Positions 34,459-43,776 of a DNA stretch of 64,000 nt are shown here, piece after piece (position 1 is the first letter of the stretch; each line of letters begins with the position of its first letter). This DNA is from Streptomyces niveus (GTDB taxonomy: Bacteria; Actinomycetota; Actinomycetes; Streptomycetales; Streptomycetaceae): positions 4,154,001-4,218,000 of the forward strand of contig NZ_CP018047.1 in NCBI RefSeq assembly GCF_002009175.1. Reading direction: 5' to 3'. The translations under genes and the position numbers were made by a program. The notes beneath the pieces are model-generated. The model was not told the origin of the DNA and made no database searches. It saw only the letters and a list, made by a program, of their open reading frames with translations.

Positions 34459-35307
34459 ATGCCAGCGGTGTCTGCACTCCTTGTCCCTTACGCCTCCTAC
34501 CTGCGGGTGTACGAGCCCCTGGCGGCCTTCCCGGAGCCGGAGAGAAGCCACTGGGCGCGTTACGCAGCCCGGGAGCGCACGCCGACCGCGCAGGACGAAC
34601 TCCGGCGCTCCCTGGCCGACTTGCTGCCCACACCGCCCGTCCCGGTGCCCGTCCACGAGAGCGCCGACGCGTTCGTCACGGAGCTCGACGGCGTGGTGTG
34701 CGTCTGCCCGTGGCGCACCCGGCTGCGCGGCTGGCTGGCCCTGGAGTCGTTGATCGACAACCTGCCGGAGCCGCTGCTCGACGCGGTGCTGCCGCCGGTG
34801 GTGCGCGGGCAGGCGGCGGCGGACTTCGAACAGTGGCGCGAGCGCAATCCCGACGCCCGGCCGTGGATCAGGACGGCGGTCTGGCAGGTGCCCGTGCGCT
34901 GGTTCACGCTCTTCGCCGACGACGAGCGCGAGTACCGGGCGCAGGAGCCCGACGGCCCCACGGCGCCCGCCCTGCGCTACCGGACGCCGATGGTGCAGGC
35001 GCGGCGTCGGCTGGCTCGGGCGCTGAAGGCGCTGCGGGAGTCGGTCGACGAGGGGCCGCTCATCGAGGGCCTCATAGACGTAGGTCGGTGGCTGGAGGAG
35101 TTTCACCCCCGCTCGCTGGTCGAGCTGGACTACGGCGGGCTGGTGCACGCGCTGACCGGGCCGCAGCTCGCCGACGACCGTTCGGCGGCGGACGTGGCGG
35201 CCGGGATCGCCGCGTTGCGGGCCGGCGACGGCGAGGCGGCGGGCGTGGCGTACGAACGGCTGGCGGAACGCTGGCGGGCGGTCAGGGACCGTCAGTTCGC
35301 CAACTGA
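34459..35307 (+). CDS. Conserved hypothetical protein upstream of bldC
   Basis: 282 aa from ATG 34459; GACGAT ends 7 nt before the ATG and may be a leaderless -10. Soluble and rich in Arg, Glu and aromatic residues. Blocks that look conserved are [60 protein letters not shown] and [14 protein letters not shown]. No catalytic motif or membrane segment. A gene here, divergent from vdh and before bldC, is usual for Streptomyces, so it is a core gene of unknown role. Confidence 0.8.
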   Translation: MPAVSALLVPYASYLRVYEPLAAFPEPERSHWARYAARERTPTAQDELRRSLADLLPTPPVPVPVHESADAFVTELDGVVCVCPWRTRLRGWLALESLIDNLPEPLLDAVLPPVVRGQAAADFEQWRERNPDARPWIRTAVWQVPVRWFTLFADDEREYRAQEPDGPTAPALRYRTPMVQARRRLARALKALRESVDEGPLIEGLIDVGRWLEEFHPRSLVELDYGGLVHALTGPQLADDRSAADVAAGIAALRAGDGEAAGVAYERLAERWRAVRDRQFAN

Positions 35308-35810
35308 GGGCGGACCCGGGGCCCTCGAAGATCCACGTTCCTGCGGTCCGGCGTCGCACACGGGGGGACTTAGGCCTCTATCCGGTCGCTAAGCCCCAAG
35401 GGTGACGGACCGCACTTACGGGGCTCTTGCGCCCATCACCCACCCTCGTGTCAAAATAGGACAAGGAGTCCGGGGAGGGCTCCTTCCGTCCGAGTATGGG
35501 CGGAATGCTCGTCATTGCGCTCTATGGGGGGTCTGGTGACTCCTGATTGCTCCTGTGACTGATCGTCACTGCGGCGTAACTGTCCGCTATGGCATGGTCC
35601 ATCGGCTTCCGTCGTTGATGAACACCTGAGAGGGCAATTCCATCGGTTTGGCCGACGAGGCTGGACGGATGGTGTAGTTGTAGTGCCGAGGACAAGCCGT
35701 TCGTCCTATAACCGACTCGGCCCGCGTCCGCCATTTCGGGCAACGTGGGTCAAGGTGCAGAATTTAGAGGAAAGAACCGAGATGGTTCGGTTCTCCCGAG
35801 GAGGCCGCTC
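35308..35810. other. Long upstream region of bldC
   Basis: 503 bp without a gene. It holds AAGGAG/CTCCTT (35463-35485) and AGAACCG/CGGTTCT (35773-35796) stem-loops; the second is just before the ribosome site GAGGAGG. TATAAC (35707-35712) is a candidate -10 about 100 nt upstream of bldC, and the reads TGACTCCTGATTG and CTGTGACTGATCGTCACT (inverted GTGAC/GTCAC) may be regulator sites. A long regulated leader is expected for a developmental regulator. Confidence 0.5.
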
Positions 35811-36017
35811 ATGACCGCTCGCACCCCTGATGCCGAGCCGCTGCTGACGCCGGCTGAGGTTGCCACGATGTTCCGTGTGGACCCGAAGACGGTCACACGC
35901 TGGGCAAAGGCGGGCAAGCTCACGTCCATCCGCACGCTCGGTGGGCATCGCCGGTACCGCGAGGCAGAGGTCCGCGCACTGCTCGCGGGTATTCCGCAGC
36001 AGCGCAGCGAGGCCTGA
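35811..36017 (+). CDS. bldC: Developmental transcriptional regulator BldC (MerR-like)
   Basis: 68 aa from ATG 35811 with GAGGAGG upstream, exactly the known size. It is a single MerR-type winged helix-turn-helix: LLTPAEVATMFRVDPKTVTR, then WAKAGKLTSIRTLGGHRRYR and EAEVRALLAG. BldC binds DNA as head-to-tail oligomers and holds back sporulation during vegetative growth. The sequence looks unaltered. A strong terminator is 175 bp downstream. Confidence 0.98.
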   Translation: MTARTPDAEPLLTPAEVATMFRVDPKTVTRWAKAGKLTSIRTLGGHRRYREAEVRALLAGIPQQRSEA

Positions 36018-36432
36018 AAGCCTCGTTAGGGCACAACTGACAACCAATCAACCCAACTGGGCACCCGGGTCCCCAATCCGGTCGTCCCGCTCCATAGCTC
36101 CACATTGATCCACACAGCCTTACAAAGCTCCACACGACGGGCACCTGCCCCAACAGGTCCCACGCCCCCGCGACACGGGGCAAGTCACTTTGATCGCGCT
36201 GGACTCCGCCGGGTCCAGCGCGATCTTTTTTGTGCTGTGGAGGGGGAGTTGGGGTGATGTCGGGGTGTCGTGGGCGCGGGTGCGGGGGGCGAGGGGGAGC
36301 GCTTACGGAGAGGTGCAATTGCACATACTAAATTCGCGGCTTGTATGCGGGGTGTAAGCGCAGCCGTTCCGGAAACGTGAGCGGTGACACCCGTCACAGT
36401 GCGAACCTCTTGCCAACTCCCGTTACGGCGCG
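36018..36432. other. Intergenic region after bldC
   Basis: 415 bp. It holds ACCTG/CAGGT (about 36146-36158) and the strong terminator at 36192-36231. Beyond 36300 is a moderately AT-rich part (CACATACTAAATTCGCGGCTT) with no visible gene on either strand. Confidence 0.5.
36192..36231 (+). terminator. Rho-independent terminator of bldC
   Basis: GATCGCGCTGGAC (36192-36204), 8-nt loop, GTCCAGCGCGATC (36213-36225), then T6: a textbook intrinsic terminator, unusual in this window for its clear T run. Confidence 0.94.
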
Positions 36433-36651
36433 CTAAAGGGGGTCGATGTCCGCTTCCGGCGCCCTGTTCGGCGCCGAGTTGCCGGCCGTCCCCCCGGCGT
36501 CCGGAGGAGCGGGTGCGACGGGCTCCATGACGAGCCGCTGGAGGCGATGACAGACCGCGCAGTGCCGTGTGACATGCCGATAGCCCGTCGCGGCCGCCAG
36601 ATGGGCGCGCAGGAGCGCGCGGGTCTCGTGTTTCGCCACCGATGCCGCCAT
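36433..36651 (-). CDS. Small conserved protein (DUF6274-like)
   Basis: 72 aa from ATG 36651 (GGGGGTGG upstream); an in-frame ATG at 36720 and a GTG at 36660 are alternatives. The core is MAASVAKHETRALLRAHLAA, YRHVTRHCAVCHRLQRLV, with one CxxC and several His residues that could bind a metal, followed by a Pro/Ala tail. It is likely the small DUF6274-type protein found near bldC in Streptomyces; that name is recalled and was not searched. Function unknown. Confidence 0.65.
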   Translation of the reverse strand: MAASVAKHETRALLRAHLAAATGYRHVTRHCAVCHRLQRLVMEPVAPAPPDAGGTAGNSAPNRAPEADIDPL

Positions 36652-36809
36652 GCGCGCCACCCCCCGGTACGGGGCCCCGCTGCCAGGGAAGGGCCCCTCC
36701 TGATGGCTTACCCGCGCCACGGGGGACCGTCAACCCAACACGCGGCAATGGGGCGTGTGTCCGGGGCACGCGCCCGGTCCGCCGGGCATCCCGGTCGGGC
36801 ACAAGGGAA

Positions 36810-36869
36810 GAGCCCGCATCCGAGGGATGCGGGCTCCGTGTCGTACCAACGCGGTCCTGACGGGATTTG
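36810..36869 (-). repeat. Partial tRNA-Asp 3' end with its terminator, left copy
   Basis: A 12-bp hairpin GAGCCCGCATCC/GGATGCGGGCTC (36810-36836) is followed by GCGGTCCTGACGGGATTTG (36851-36869). The latter is identical to the last 18 nt of tRNA-Asp plus one flanking base at 36971-36989. The rest of the tRNA is missing. Hairpin plus tRNA end duplicate the arrangement at 36928-36989. Confidence 0.85.
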
Positions 36870-36927
36870 CTGTGTCCGATGGCGGCTTCGCCGCGTGCGC
36901 GGCCTCGGGCGACCGACCGGGCACACG

Positions 36928-36961
36928 ACGGAGCCCGCATCCATGAGGATGCGGGCTCCGT
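36928..36961. terminator. Terminator of tRNA-Asp copy 1
   Basis: ACGGAGCCCGCATCC (36928-36942), loop ATGA, GGATGCGGGCTCCGT (36947-36961): a 15-bp perfect stem 10 nt beyond the tRNA 3' end on the minus strand. Confidence 0.85.
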
Positions 36962-36971
36962 TACTGCACTG

Positions 36972-37046
36972 CGGTCCTGACGGGATTTGAACCCGCGGCC
37001 TCCACCTTGACAGGGTGGCGAGCACTCCAAACTGCTCCACAGGACC
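36972..37046 (-). tRNA. tRNA-Asp (anticodon GUC), copy 1
   Basis: 75 nt: GGTCCTG/CAGGACC acceptor, anticodon loop CTGTCAAG (GTC), T-loop GTTCAAATC. CCA is not encoded. Identical to the copy at 41314-41388; hrpA lies between. Confidence 0.97.
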
Positions 37047-37146
37047 AGAATTCGCGGCTCCGGTGCGATCCGTACCGGCGGCTGCGAAGTCAGACTGTAC
37101 AGCAGGTCGGAGGGTGCGGTCGAACCGGATCGGTGCCCCCGGAGGG

Positions 37147-40100
37147 CTACGGCACCGCCGCGTCGATCGCCTTCACGATCCGCTTGTCCGACACCGGCTG
37201 CGCCGTGCCCAGCGCGTGCGCGAAGTAGCTCACCCGCAGCTCCTCGATCAGCCAGCGGATGTCCAGGGCCTGCCGCGGCACCGGCAGACCGCGCGGGAAC
37301 TGTTCGAGCAGCCACGCGTACTCGTCGCGCATCTCGTGGACCTTCTCCATACGCGTGGTGTCGCGCTGGACGTTCGTCGGCATCTGCTGGAGCCTGCGGT
37401 CCGCCGCCACCAGATAGCGCATCAGGTCGGGCAGTCGGCGCAGGCCCGTACGCGTCACGAAACCCGCCGGGACCAGCTCCGCGAGCTGGTCCTTCACGTC
37501 CTGGACGTTGTTGATCAGGACCAGGCTGTTCGTGGTCTTCAGGCGCCGCTCGCACGCCTGCCAGGCGGCCAGGATCTGCTCCACCTGCCCGATGGTGCGC
37601 ACGGTCACGTCGACCAGGTCGGCGCGGACCAGCTCGTACAGCTTGCGGAACGACTCCTCGTCCCACGCCGGCCCCCCGTGCTCGGCGATCAGCCGGTCCG
37701 CGGCGGCCGTGGCGCAGTCCTCGAACAGCGCCTGGATCGAGCCGTGCGGGTTACGGGACAGGGCCAGCTTCTGCTTGTTGGTGAGGGTGTCCGACGCGAA
37801 CTTCGCCGGATTGACCGGGATGTTGAGCAGGATCAGCCGCCGGGTCCCCTGCCACATGGCCTGCTGCTGCTCGGCCTCCGTGTCGTAGAGCCGTACGGCC
37901 ACGGTCGCGCCCTGGTCGACCAGCGCCGGGTACGCCTTGACCGGCTGGCCCGCCCGCCGGGTCTCGAAGGTGCGCGAGAGGGTGCCGATCGTCCAGTCGG
38001 TGAGGCCGGAGCGTTCGACCGACTCGCCCGCCGGCCCCGCCACCGCCGCGGCGGCCTGCGAGAGCGCCTTGCGGGCCTTGGGCCTCAGCGAGATCCGCAG
38101 CGCCTCCAGGTCCTTGTCCTCGGCGATCTTGCGGCGCCGCTCGTCGACGATCCGGAAGGTGATCTTGAGATGGTCCGGCACCCGGCCGGGATCGAAGTCG
38201 TCCGCCGTGACGGGCACACCCACCATCCGCTGGAGCTCACGCGCCAGCGTCACCGGAAGCGCCTCCTGAAGAGGCACCGCCCGCTCCAGGAACTTCGCCG
38301 CGTAGTTCGGCGCCGGGACGTAGTGGCGGCGGATCGGCTTCGGCAGCGAGCGGATCAGCTCCACCACCACCTGCTCGCGCAGCCCCGGGATCTGCCAGTC
38401 GAAGCCCTCGGACGTGATCTGGTTGAGCACCTGGAGCGGTACGTGCACGGTCACGCCGTCCGCGTCGGCCCCCGGCTCGAACTGGTACGTCACCCGGAAC
38501 TTGAGCCGTCCCTGGCGCCAGGAGTCCGGATAGTCGTCCTTCGTGACGGCGCCGGCCGCCTCGTTGATGAGCATCGAGCGCTCGAAGTCGAGGAGTTCGG
38601 GCTCCTCCTTGCGCCGGTGCTTCCACCACGAGTCGAAGTGCGCGCCGGAGACCACATGATCGGGCACACGCTCGTCGTAGAAGTCGAACAGAGTCTCGTC
38701 GTCCACGAGGATGTCGCGGCGCCGCGCACGGTGCTCCAACTCCTCGACCTCGCCCAGAAGTTTGCGATTGTCATGGAAAAACTGATGGTGCGTCCGCCAG
38801 TCGCCCTCGACGAGCGCGTTGCGGATGAAGAGGTCGCGCGAGGCCTCCGCGTCGATCCGGCCGAAGTTCACCTTGCGCCGCTCGACGATCGGTACGCCGT
38901 ACAGCGTGACCTTCTCGTACGCCATCACGGCCGCCTGGTCCTTCTCCCAGTGCGGCTCGCTGTACGTGCGCTTGATCAGATGCCCGGCCAGCGGCTCGAT
39001 CCAGTCTGGGTCGATCTTCGCGTTGACCCGCGCCCAGAGCCGGGACGTCTCCACCAGCTCGGCGGACATGATGACGCGCGGCGGCTTCTTGAAGAGGGCC
39101 GAGCCCGGGAAGACCGCGAACTTCGCGTTGCGGGCGCCCACGTACTCGTTCTTCGCGCCCTCCTTCACGTCCTTGAGCCCGATGTGCGACAGCAGCCCCG
39201 AGAGCAGCGAGATGTGCACGGACTGGTCGGGCGCGGGGGCGTCGTCGTTCTCGTCGTACTTGATACCCATCTGCTTGGCGACCGTGCGCAGCTGGGAGTA
39301 GATGTCCTGCCACTCGCGGATCCGCAGGAAGTTCAGATACTCCGCCTTGCACATCCGGCGGAAGGCCGATGAGCCGCGGGCCTTCTGCTGCTCACGGATG
39401 TAGCGCCACAGATTCAGGAAGGCCAGGAAGTCGGAGGTCTCGTCCCGGAAGCGGGCGTGCTGCTGGTCGGCCTGGGTCTGCTTCTCCGAGGGGCGCTCAC
39501 GCGGGTCCTGGATGGAGAGCGCGGCGGCGATCACCATCACCTCGCGTACGCAGCCGTTGCGCTCGGCCTCGATGACCATGCGTGCCAGACGCGGGTCCAC
39601 GGGCAACTGGGACAGTTTCCGGCCGAGTTGGGTGAGCTGCTTGCGCGGGTCCTTCTGCGCGGCGTCGAACGCGCCCAGTTCCTGGAGGAGTTGGACACCG
39701 TCGCGGATGTTGCGGTGGTCCGGCGGGTCGATGAAGGGGAACTTCTCGATCTCGCCCAGGCCGGCCGACGTCATCTGGAGGATGACGGAGGCCAGATTCG
39801 TACGGAGGATCTCGGCGTCCGTGAACTCGGGCCGCGCCTCGAAGTCGTCCTCGGCGTACAGACGGATGCAGATGCCGTCCGACGTACGCCCGCAGCGTCC
39901 CTTGCGCTGGTTGGCACTGGCCTGCGAGATCCGCTCGATCGGCAGGCGCTGGACCTTGGTGCGGTGGGAGTAGCGGGAGATACGGGCGGTGCCGGGGTCG
40001 ATCACGTACTTGATGCCCGGCACGGTCAGCGAGGTCTCCGCCACGTTCGTCGCCAGCACGATCCTGCGGGTCGCGCCGCCGCCGGGTCTCTGGAAGACCC

Positions 40101-41094
40101 GGTGCTGCTCGGCGTGCGAGAGCCGCGCGTACAGGGGAAGCACCTCGGTGTGCCGGAGCTTGCGCTTGTCGAGCGCGTCGGCGGTGTCGCGGATCTCGCG
40201 CTCGCCGGAGAGGAAGACCAGGACATCGCCGGGCCCCTCCGACTGGAGTTCGTCGACGGCGTCGCAGATCGCGGTGATCTGGTCGCGGTCACCCTCGTCG
40301 CCCTCCTCCTCGAGGAGCGGGCGGTAGCGGACCTCGACCGGGAACGTACGTCCCGACACCTCCACGATCGGCGCGTCGCCGAAGTGGCGGGAGAAGCGCT
40401 CGGGATCGATCGTCGCCGAGGTGATGACGACCTTGAGATCGGGGCGCCTGGGCAGCAGCTGGGCGAGGTAGCCGAGCAGGAAGTCGATGTTGAGACTGCG
40501 CTCGTGGGCCTCGTCGATGATGATCGTGTCGTACGCGCGCAGGTCGCGGTCCGACTGGATCTCGGCGAGCAGGATGCCGTCCGTCATGATCTTGACGAAG
40601 GTCGCGTCCTGGTTCACCTGGTCGGTGAAGCGGACCTTCCAGCCGACGGCCTCGCCGAGCGGGGTCCTCAGCTCGTCCGCGACTCGCTCGGCGACCGTAC
40701 GGGCGGCGATCCGGCGGGGCTGCGTATGGCCGATCATGCCCCGGACGCCCCGGCCGAGCTCCATGCACATCTTGGGGATCTGGGTCGTCTTCCCCGATCC
40801 CGTCTCACCGGCGACGATCACGACCTGGTGGTCGCGTATCGCCTCAAGGATCACGTCCTTCTTCTGGCTGACGGGCAGTTGCTCGGGGTACGTGATCGCC
40901 GGCATCCGGGCCGCGCGGGCGCGCAGACGCTCGGCCGACTTGCCGGCCTCGGCCGCGATCTCGTCGAGAACGGCCTGCCGGGCTTCGGGCTTGCGGATGC
41001 GCCGGGCGCCTTCGAGACGGCGGCCGAGGCGCTGCGAGTCACGCAGCGACACCTCGGCCAGCAGGGACTGAAGGTCGGCGAGGGAAGTAGACAT
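37147..41094 (-). CDS. hrpA: ATP-dependent RNA helicase HrpA (DEAH box)
   Basis: 1315 aa from ATG 41094, full length. The motor has Walker A VAGETGSGKTTQIPK, GHTQPRRIAARTVAER, DEAH in IIIDEAHERSLNIDFL, SAT in VVITSATIDPE, and the motif VI region QRKGRCGRTSDGICIRLY. The ratchet/OB region follows (SQLPVDPRLARMVIEAERNG). The long C-terminal half is the DUF3418 extension typical of HrpA. HrpA processes mRNA and resolves stalled ribosomes in enteric bacteria. The gene stands alone between two identical tRNA-Asp genes. Confidence 0.96.
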   Translation of the reverse strand: MSTSLADLQSLLAEVSLRDSQRLGRRLEGARRIRKPEARQAVLDEIAAEAGKSAERLRARAARMPAITYPEQLPVSQKKDVILEAIRDHQVVIVAGETGSGKTTQIPKMCMELGRGVRGMIGHTQPRRIAARTVAERVADELRTPLGEAVGWKVRFTDQVNQDATFVKIMTDGILLAEIQSDRDLRAYDTIIIDEAHERSLNIDFLLGYLAQLLPRRPDLKVVITSATIDPERFSRHFGDAPIVEVSGRTFPVEVRYRPLLEEEGDEGDRDQITAICDAVDELQSEGPGDVLVFLSGEREIRDTADALDKRKLRHTEVLPLYARLSHAEQHRVFQRPGGGATRRIVLATNVAETSLTVPGIKYVIDPGTARISRYSHRTKVQRLPIERISQASANQRKGRCGRTSDGICIRLYAEDDFEARPEFTDAEILRTNLASVILQMTSAGLGEIEKFPFIDPPDHRNIRDGVQLLQELGAFDAAQKDPRKQLTQLGRKLSQLPVDPRLARMVIEAERNGCVREVMVIAAALSIQDPRERPSEKQTQADQQHARFRDETSDFLAFLNLWRYIREQQKARGSSAFRRMCKAEYLNFLRIREWQDIYSQLRTVAKQMGIKYDENDDAPAPDQSVHISLLSGLLSHIGLKDVKEGAKNEYVGARNAKFAVFPGSALFKKPPRVIMSAELVETSRLWARVNAKIDPDWIEPLAGHLIKRTYSEPHWEKDQAAVMAYEKVTLYGVPIVERRKVNFGRIDAEASRDLFIRNALVEGDWRTHHQFFHDNRKLLGEVEELEHRARRRDILVDDETLFDFYDERVPDHVVSGAHFDSWWKHRRKEEPELLDFERSMLINEAAGAVTKDDYPDSWRQGRLKFRVTYQFEPGADADGVTVHVPLQVLNQITSEGFDWQIPGLREQVVVELIRSLPKPIRRHYVPAPNYAAKFLERAVPLQEALPVTLARELQRMVGVPVTADDFDPGRVPDHLKITFRIVDERRRKIAEDKDLEALRISLRPKARKALSQAAAAVAGPAGESVERSGLTDWTIGTLSRTFETRRAGQPVKAYPALVDQGATVAVRLYDTEAEQQQAMWQGTRRLILLNIPVNPAKFASDTLTNKQKLALSRNPHGSIQALFEDCATAAADRLIAEHGGPAWDEESFRKLYELVRADLVDVTVRTIGQVEQILAAWQACERRLKTTNSLVLINNVQDVKDQLAELVPAGFVTRTGLRRLPDLMRYLVAADRRLQQMPTNVQRDTTRMEKVHEMRDEYAWLLEQFPRGLPVPRQALDIRWLIEELRVSYFAHALGTAQPVSDKRIVKAIDAAVP

Positions 41095-41170
41095 ACCGAG
41101 CCCAGGGTCTCACCCGGGCCGGGCGAGTGGCGAACCCATTTCGCGGGACAGGCCCCCGGATAAGCCGAAT

Positions 41171-41195
41171 CCCCTGCCGAAGATCTCGACAGGGG
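41171..41195. terminator. Hairpin downstream of tRNA-Phe
   Basis: CCCCTGcCGA (41171-41180) and TCGaCAGGGG (41186-41195) pair with one mismatch around AGATC; on the minus strand it follows the tRNA-Phe gene. Confidence 0.7.
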
Positions 41196-41217
41196 CGTCT
41201 GTACGGAAGAAGAAGAG

Positions 41218-41291
41218 TGGCTGGGGCCGGGATCGAACCGGCGACCTATCGCTTTTCAGGCGATCGCTCGTACCAACTGAGCTACCCAGCC
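41218..41291 (-). tRNA. tRNA-Phe (anticodon GAA)
   Basis: 74 nt: GGCTGGG/CCCAGCC acceptor, D-loop with GG, anticodon loop CTGAAAAG, T-loop GTTCGATCC, discriminator A. CCA not encoded. Confidence 0.97.
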
Positions 41292-41313
41292 ACGCGGCTC
41301 TCGCGAGCCACAG

Positions 41314-41388
41314 CGGTCCTGACGGGATTTGAACCCGCGGCCTCCACCTTGACAGGGTGGCGAGCACTCCAAACTGCTCCACAGGACC
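41314..41388 (-). tRNA. tRNA-Asp (anticodon GUC), copy 2
   Basis: 75 nt, identical to 36972-37046. It is the middle gene of a Glu-Asp-Phe cluster on the minus strand. Confidence 0.97.
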
Positions 41389-41394
41389 AAGCAA

Positions 41395-41416
41395 TGTGCG
41401 AGACGAGTCTCGCACA
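41395..41416. other. Hairpin between tRNA-Glu and tRNA-Asp
   Basis: TGTGCGAGAC (41395-41404) and GTCTCGCACA (41407-41416), a perfect 10-bp inverted repeat. It may be a processing site or terminator inside the tRNA cluster. A shorter GGCTC/GAGCC repeat lies between tRNA-Asp and tRNA-Phe. Confidence 0.6.
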
Positions 41417-41426
41417 CGGTGTTGCG

Positions 41427-41499
41427 TGCCCCCAACGGGATTCGAACCCGTGCTACCGCCTTGAAAGGGCGGCGTCCTGGGCCACTAGACGATGAGGGC
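41427..41499 (-). tRNA. tRNA-Glu (anticodon UUC)
   Basis: 73 nt: acceptor GCCCTCA/TGGGGGC (one G-U pair), anticodon loop CTTTCAAG (TTC), T-loop GTTCGAATC, discriminator A. First gene of the Glu-Asp-Phe cluster. Confidence 0.96.
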
Positions 41500-41628
41500 T
41501 AAGGGCCCGCCTGGGCGCTTAGCAGCGCGTCGGGGACGTGAGAAGCATATGGGATGCGGGGACCTATCGCCAAAACGGTTTACCGGAACGGCTTACCGGC
41601 CGGTTCACCGCTCCGCTCACCGGTCGGT

Positions 41629-43347
41629 TCACCGGTCGGGGGAGGGGCCCGCCGGGGCGTCGGGGGAGCGGGAGCCGGACGCGGGTGAGGACGGTTCGTT
41701 CGAGAGTGCACCCGAAGGCGATCCGGACGGTGATCCGGTGGGTGATCCACTCGGCGCCCCCGACGGCTCCCCGGAGGGCGACGGCGACGGGTCCGTCCCC
41801 GGTACGCCCGCCTCCTCCGGAAGATGACGGCTCACCTCCGCCGTCGTCAGCCCCAGACCGCCCAGCGTGATCTCGTCCCACGCCTGGAGCCGCTTCGTCG
41901 AACTGTCCAGATAGAGCAGCGAGGCCCGTACCTTCTCCGGCTTGTCGTTCTGGACCGCGCGCAGCCCGCCGCCGCCCGTCGAGCCCTCGATCTTCAGCCG
42001 CGTACCGAACGGCATGATCTCGGTGTCGCGGTGGTGGACATGGCCGGCCAGCACGAGCGGGACCGTGCCGTCGGTCTCCCTGGCCGCCGTCGGGTTGTGC
42101 GCGACGGCGATGTCCACCGGGGTGCCCGCCCGCTCCTGGTCGCGGATGGCCGACGCGAGCCGTACGCCCGCCATCTCCTCGGCCGGATCGCCGCCCCTGG
42201 CCAGCGAACGGTCGGGGGTGAACTGCGGGTCGCCCGTGCCCGCCACCCGGATCCCGGCGACGGTGACGGCGCGGCCGTTGTCGAGGACATGGACGTTCTT
42301 CATCCGCGACAGATACTTCTGGGTGTCGGCCGAGTCGTGGTTCCCGCGCACCCAGACGTACGGCGCGCCGAGGTCGGGGATCGGGTCGAGGAAGCTGTTC
42401 TCGGCGGCGGAGCCGTGGTCCATGGTGTCGCCGGAGTCGATGATGAGGTCGATCTTGTACTGCTCCACGAGCGAGCCGATGATGTGCCAGGCCGCCGGGT
42501 TGAGATGGATGTCGGAGACCTGGAGAACGCGCAGGGTGCTGGGGTCCGGCTGGTACGAGGGCAGGGTCGACGTCGCGTCGTACAGCTTGGTCACGTTGGT
42601 GACGAGCCGCGCCAACTCCTTCTGGTAGACGTCGAATTCGGTGACGATCGAGCGCGCGCTGCCGACGACCTGCGGGGCCGATGAGAGCAGCCCGGAGAAG
42701 CGCGGCTCCAGCACGGACTTCGGGTTCCAGGTCGCGAACGCGGTGACACCGGCCGCGCTCAGCAGCGCGAGCGCGAGGCCGCCGGCGGCCAGCGCGCGGC
42801 GGGGGCGGCGGTAGACGGCGAGGCCGAGGGCGGTGGCGCCCGAGACGACGGCGACACAGGACCGTACGGCCAGCTCCGTCGTCCCGGCCGCGACGTCGTT
42901 CCCGACCTCCTCCTGGAGTCCGGCGAGGCGTTCGGGGTGCTCGACGAGGGCCTGTGAGCGGACCGGGTCGAGCTGGTCGACGTCCACGTCGAGACGGATC
43001 GGGGCCGTGTGCGAATCGAGTTCGAGCGCGCCCAGGGGCGAGACGTTGATCTTCGTACCGCCGGTGAGGGAGGGCCGCAGGGTCATCTTCGTGTCCATGG
43101 GACCGACCGGCGTCCGCACACTTCCGACGATCAGCAGCCCGAGCCAGGCGCCGAGCACGACGACGGCGACCAGGCCGAGCGCGCGGGTGTAGGGGTGCGG
43201 GGAGCTGACGAGGGCGCTGGTCGGGCCTTCGCCGCGGGATCGGTAGTGCCGCTGGATTCGGCTGATCGCGGTGATCGCGGTACGGAACGGGACACGGCGT
43301 ACGTCGCGGGCCATTGGTCGCGTATGCCCAGAGCGGCGGGCGATCAT
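41629..43347 (-). CDS. Membrane-anchored metallophosphoesterase
   Basis: 572 aa from ATG 43347 (AAAGGCGG upstream); ATG 43314 is the alternative. One transmembrane helix lies at about 55-75 (LGLVAVVVLGAWLGLLIVGS). An extracytoplasmic part follows, then a second hydrophobic stretch (AALGLAVYRRP to ALALLSAAGVTAF). The calcineurin-like domain has the motifs VSDIHLNP, IDSGDTMDHG, VRGNHDSADT, AHNPTAA and LAGHVHHRD. All metal-binding positions appear intact. The C-terminus is a Ser/Pro/Gly tail of about 60 residues, perhaps wall-spanning. It is divergent from the metallopeptidase gene. Substrate unknown. Confidence 0.92.
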   Translation of the reverse strand: MIARRSGHTRPMARDVRRVPFRTAITAISRIQRHYRSRGEGPTSALVSSPHPYTRALGLVAVVVLGAWLGLLIVGSVRTPVGPMDTKMTLRPSLTGGTKINVSPLGALELDSHTAPIRLDVDVDQLDPVRSQALVEHPERLAGLQEEVGNDVAAGTTELAVRSCVAVVSGATALGLAVYRRPRRALAAGGLALALLSAAGVTAFATWNPKSVLEPRFSGLLSSAPQVVGSARSIVTEFDVYQKELARLVTNVTKLYDATSTLPSYQPDPSTLRVLQVSDIHLNPAAWHIIGSLVEQYKIDLIIDSGDTMDHGSAAENSFLDPIPDLGAPYVWVRGNHDSADTQKYLSRMKNVHVLDNGRAVTVAGIRVAGTGDPQFTPDRSLARGGDPAEEMAGVRLASAIRDQERAGTPVDIAVAHNPTAARETDGTVPLVLAGHVHHRDTEIMPFGTRLKIEGSTGGGGLRAVQNDKPEKVRASLLYLDSSTKRLQAWDEITLGGLGLTTAEVSRHLPEEAGVPGTDPSPSPSGEPSGAPSGSPTGSPSGSPSGALSNEPSSPASGSRSPDAPAGPSPDR

Positions 43348-43398
43348 GCGTGGGCACCGCCTTTCCCCGATCTTGGTGACCTGCGTGACAATGGCCGG

Positions 43399-43776
43399 GT
43401 GCTGGAGATGACGCGCGAGGAGTTCGAAGAACTGGTGGCCGAGGCGCTTGACCGCGTTCCGCCGGAGCTTATGCGGCTGATGGACAACGTCGCGGTATTC
43501 GTGGAGGACGAGCCGGATCCCGCCGCGGCGAAGGAGTCGGGCGAGGAGTTCGACCCCGATCTGCTCGGGCTCTACGAGGGGACTCCGCTGACCGATCGCG
43601 GCGAGTGGTACGCGGGGGTGCTGCCGGACCGGATCACGATCTACCGGGGGCCGACGCTGCGGATGTGCGAGACGCGGGAGGAAGTGGTGGCGGAGACGGA
43701 GATCACGGTGGTGCACGAGATCGCGCACCACTTCGGGATCGACGACGAGCGGCTGCACGAGCTGGGATACGGGTGA
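43399..43776 (+). CDS. Minimal metallopeptidase (zincin, DUF1025 type)
   Basis: 125 aa. GTG 43399 follows GACAAT by 6 nt and has no ribosome site, so a leaderless start is likely; ATG 43408 is an alternative. The catalytic motif HEIAHHFGIDD (HExxHxxGxxD) is near the C-terminus. TREEFEELVAEALDRVPPEL and YEGTPLTDRG are the usual family landmarks. Known members are small cytoplasmic proteins of unknown substrate. Its stop overlaps the first fluC gene by 4 nt. Confidence 0.92.
   Translation: MLEMTREEFEELVAEALDRVPPELMRLMDNVAVFVEDEPDPAAAKESGEEFDPDLLGLYEGTPLTDRGEWYAGVLPDRITIYRGPTLRMCETREEVVAETEITVVHEIAHHFGIDDERLHELGYG

Noticed and set aside
33196..35361. A valine dehydrogenase starting 1 kb further upstream
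   Set aside because: The extension is antisense to the 34459-35307 gene, and the known N-terminus begins at GTG 34305.
36851..36869. A second tRNA-Asp gene at the left repeat
   Set aside because: Only the last 18 nt of the tRNA are present; the anticodon and D-arm are missing.
37015..39372. A 785-codon plus-strand frame opposite hrpA
   Set aside because: Composition is that of an antisense shadow (runs of DQVRRVH-like residues). It begins inside tRNA-Asp.
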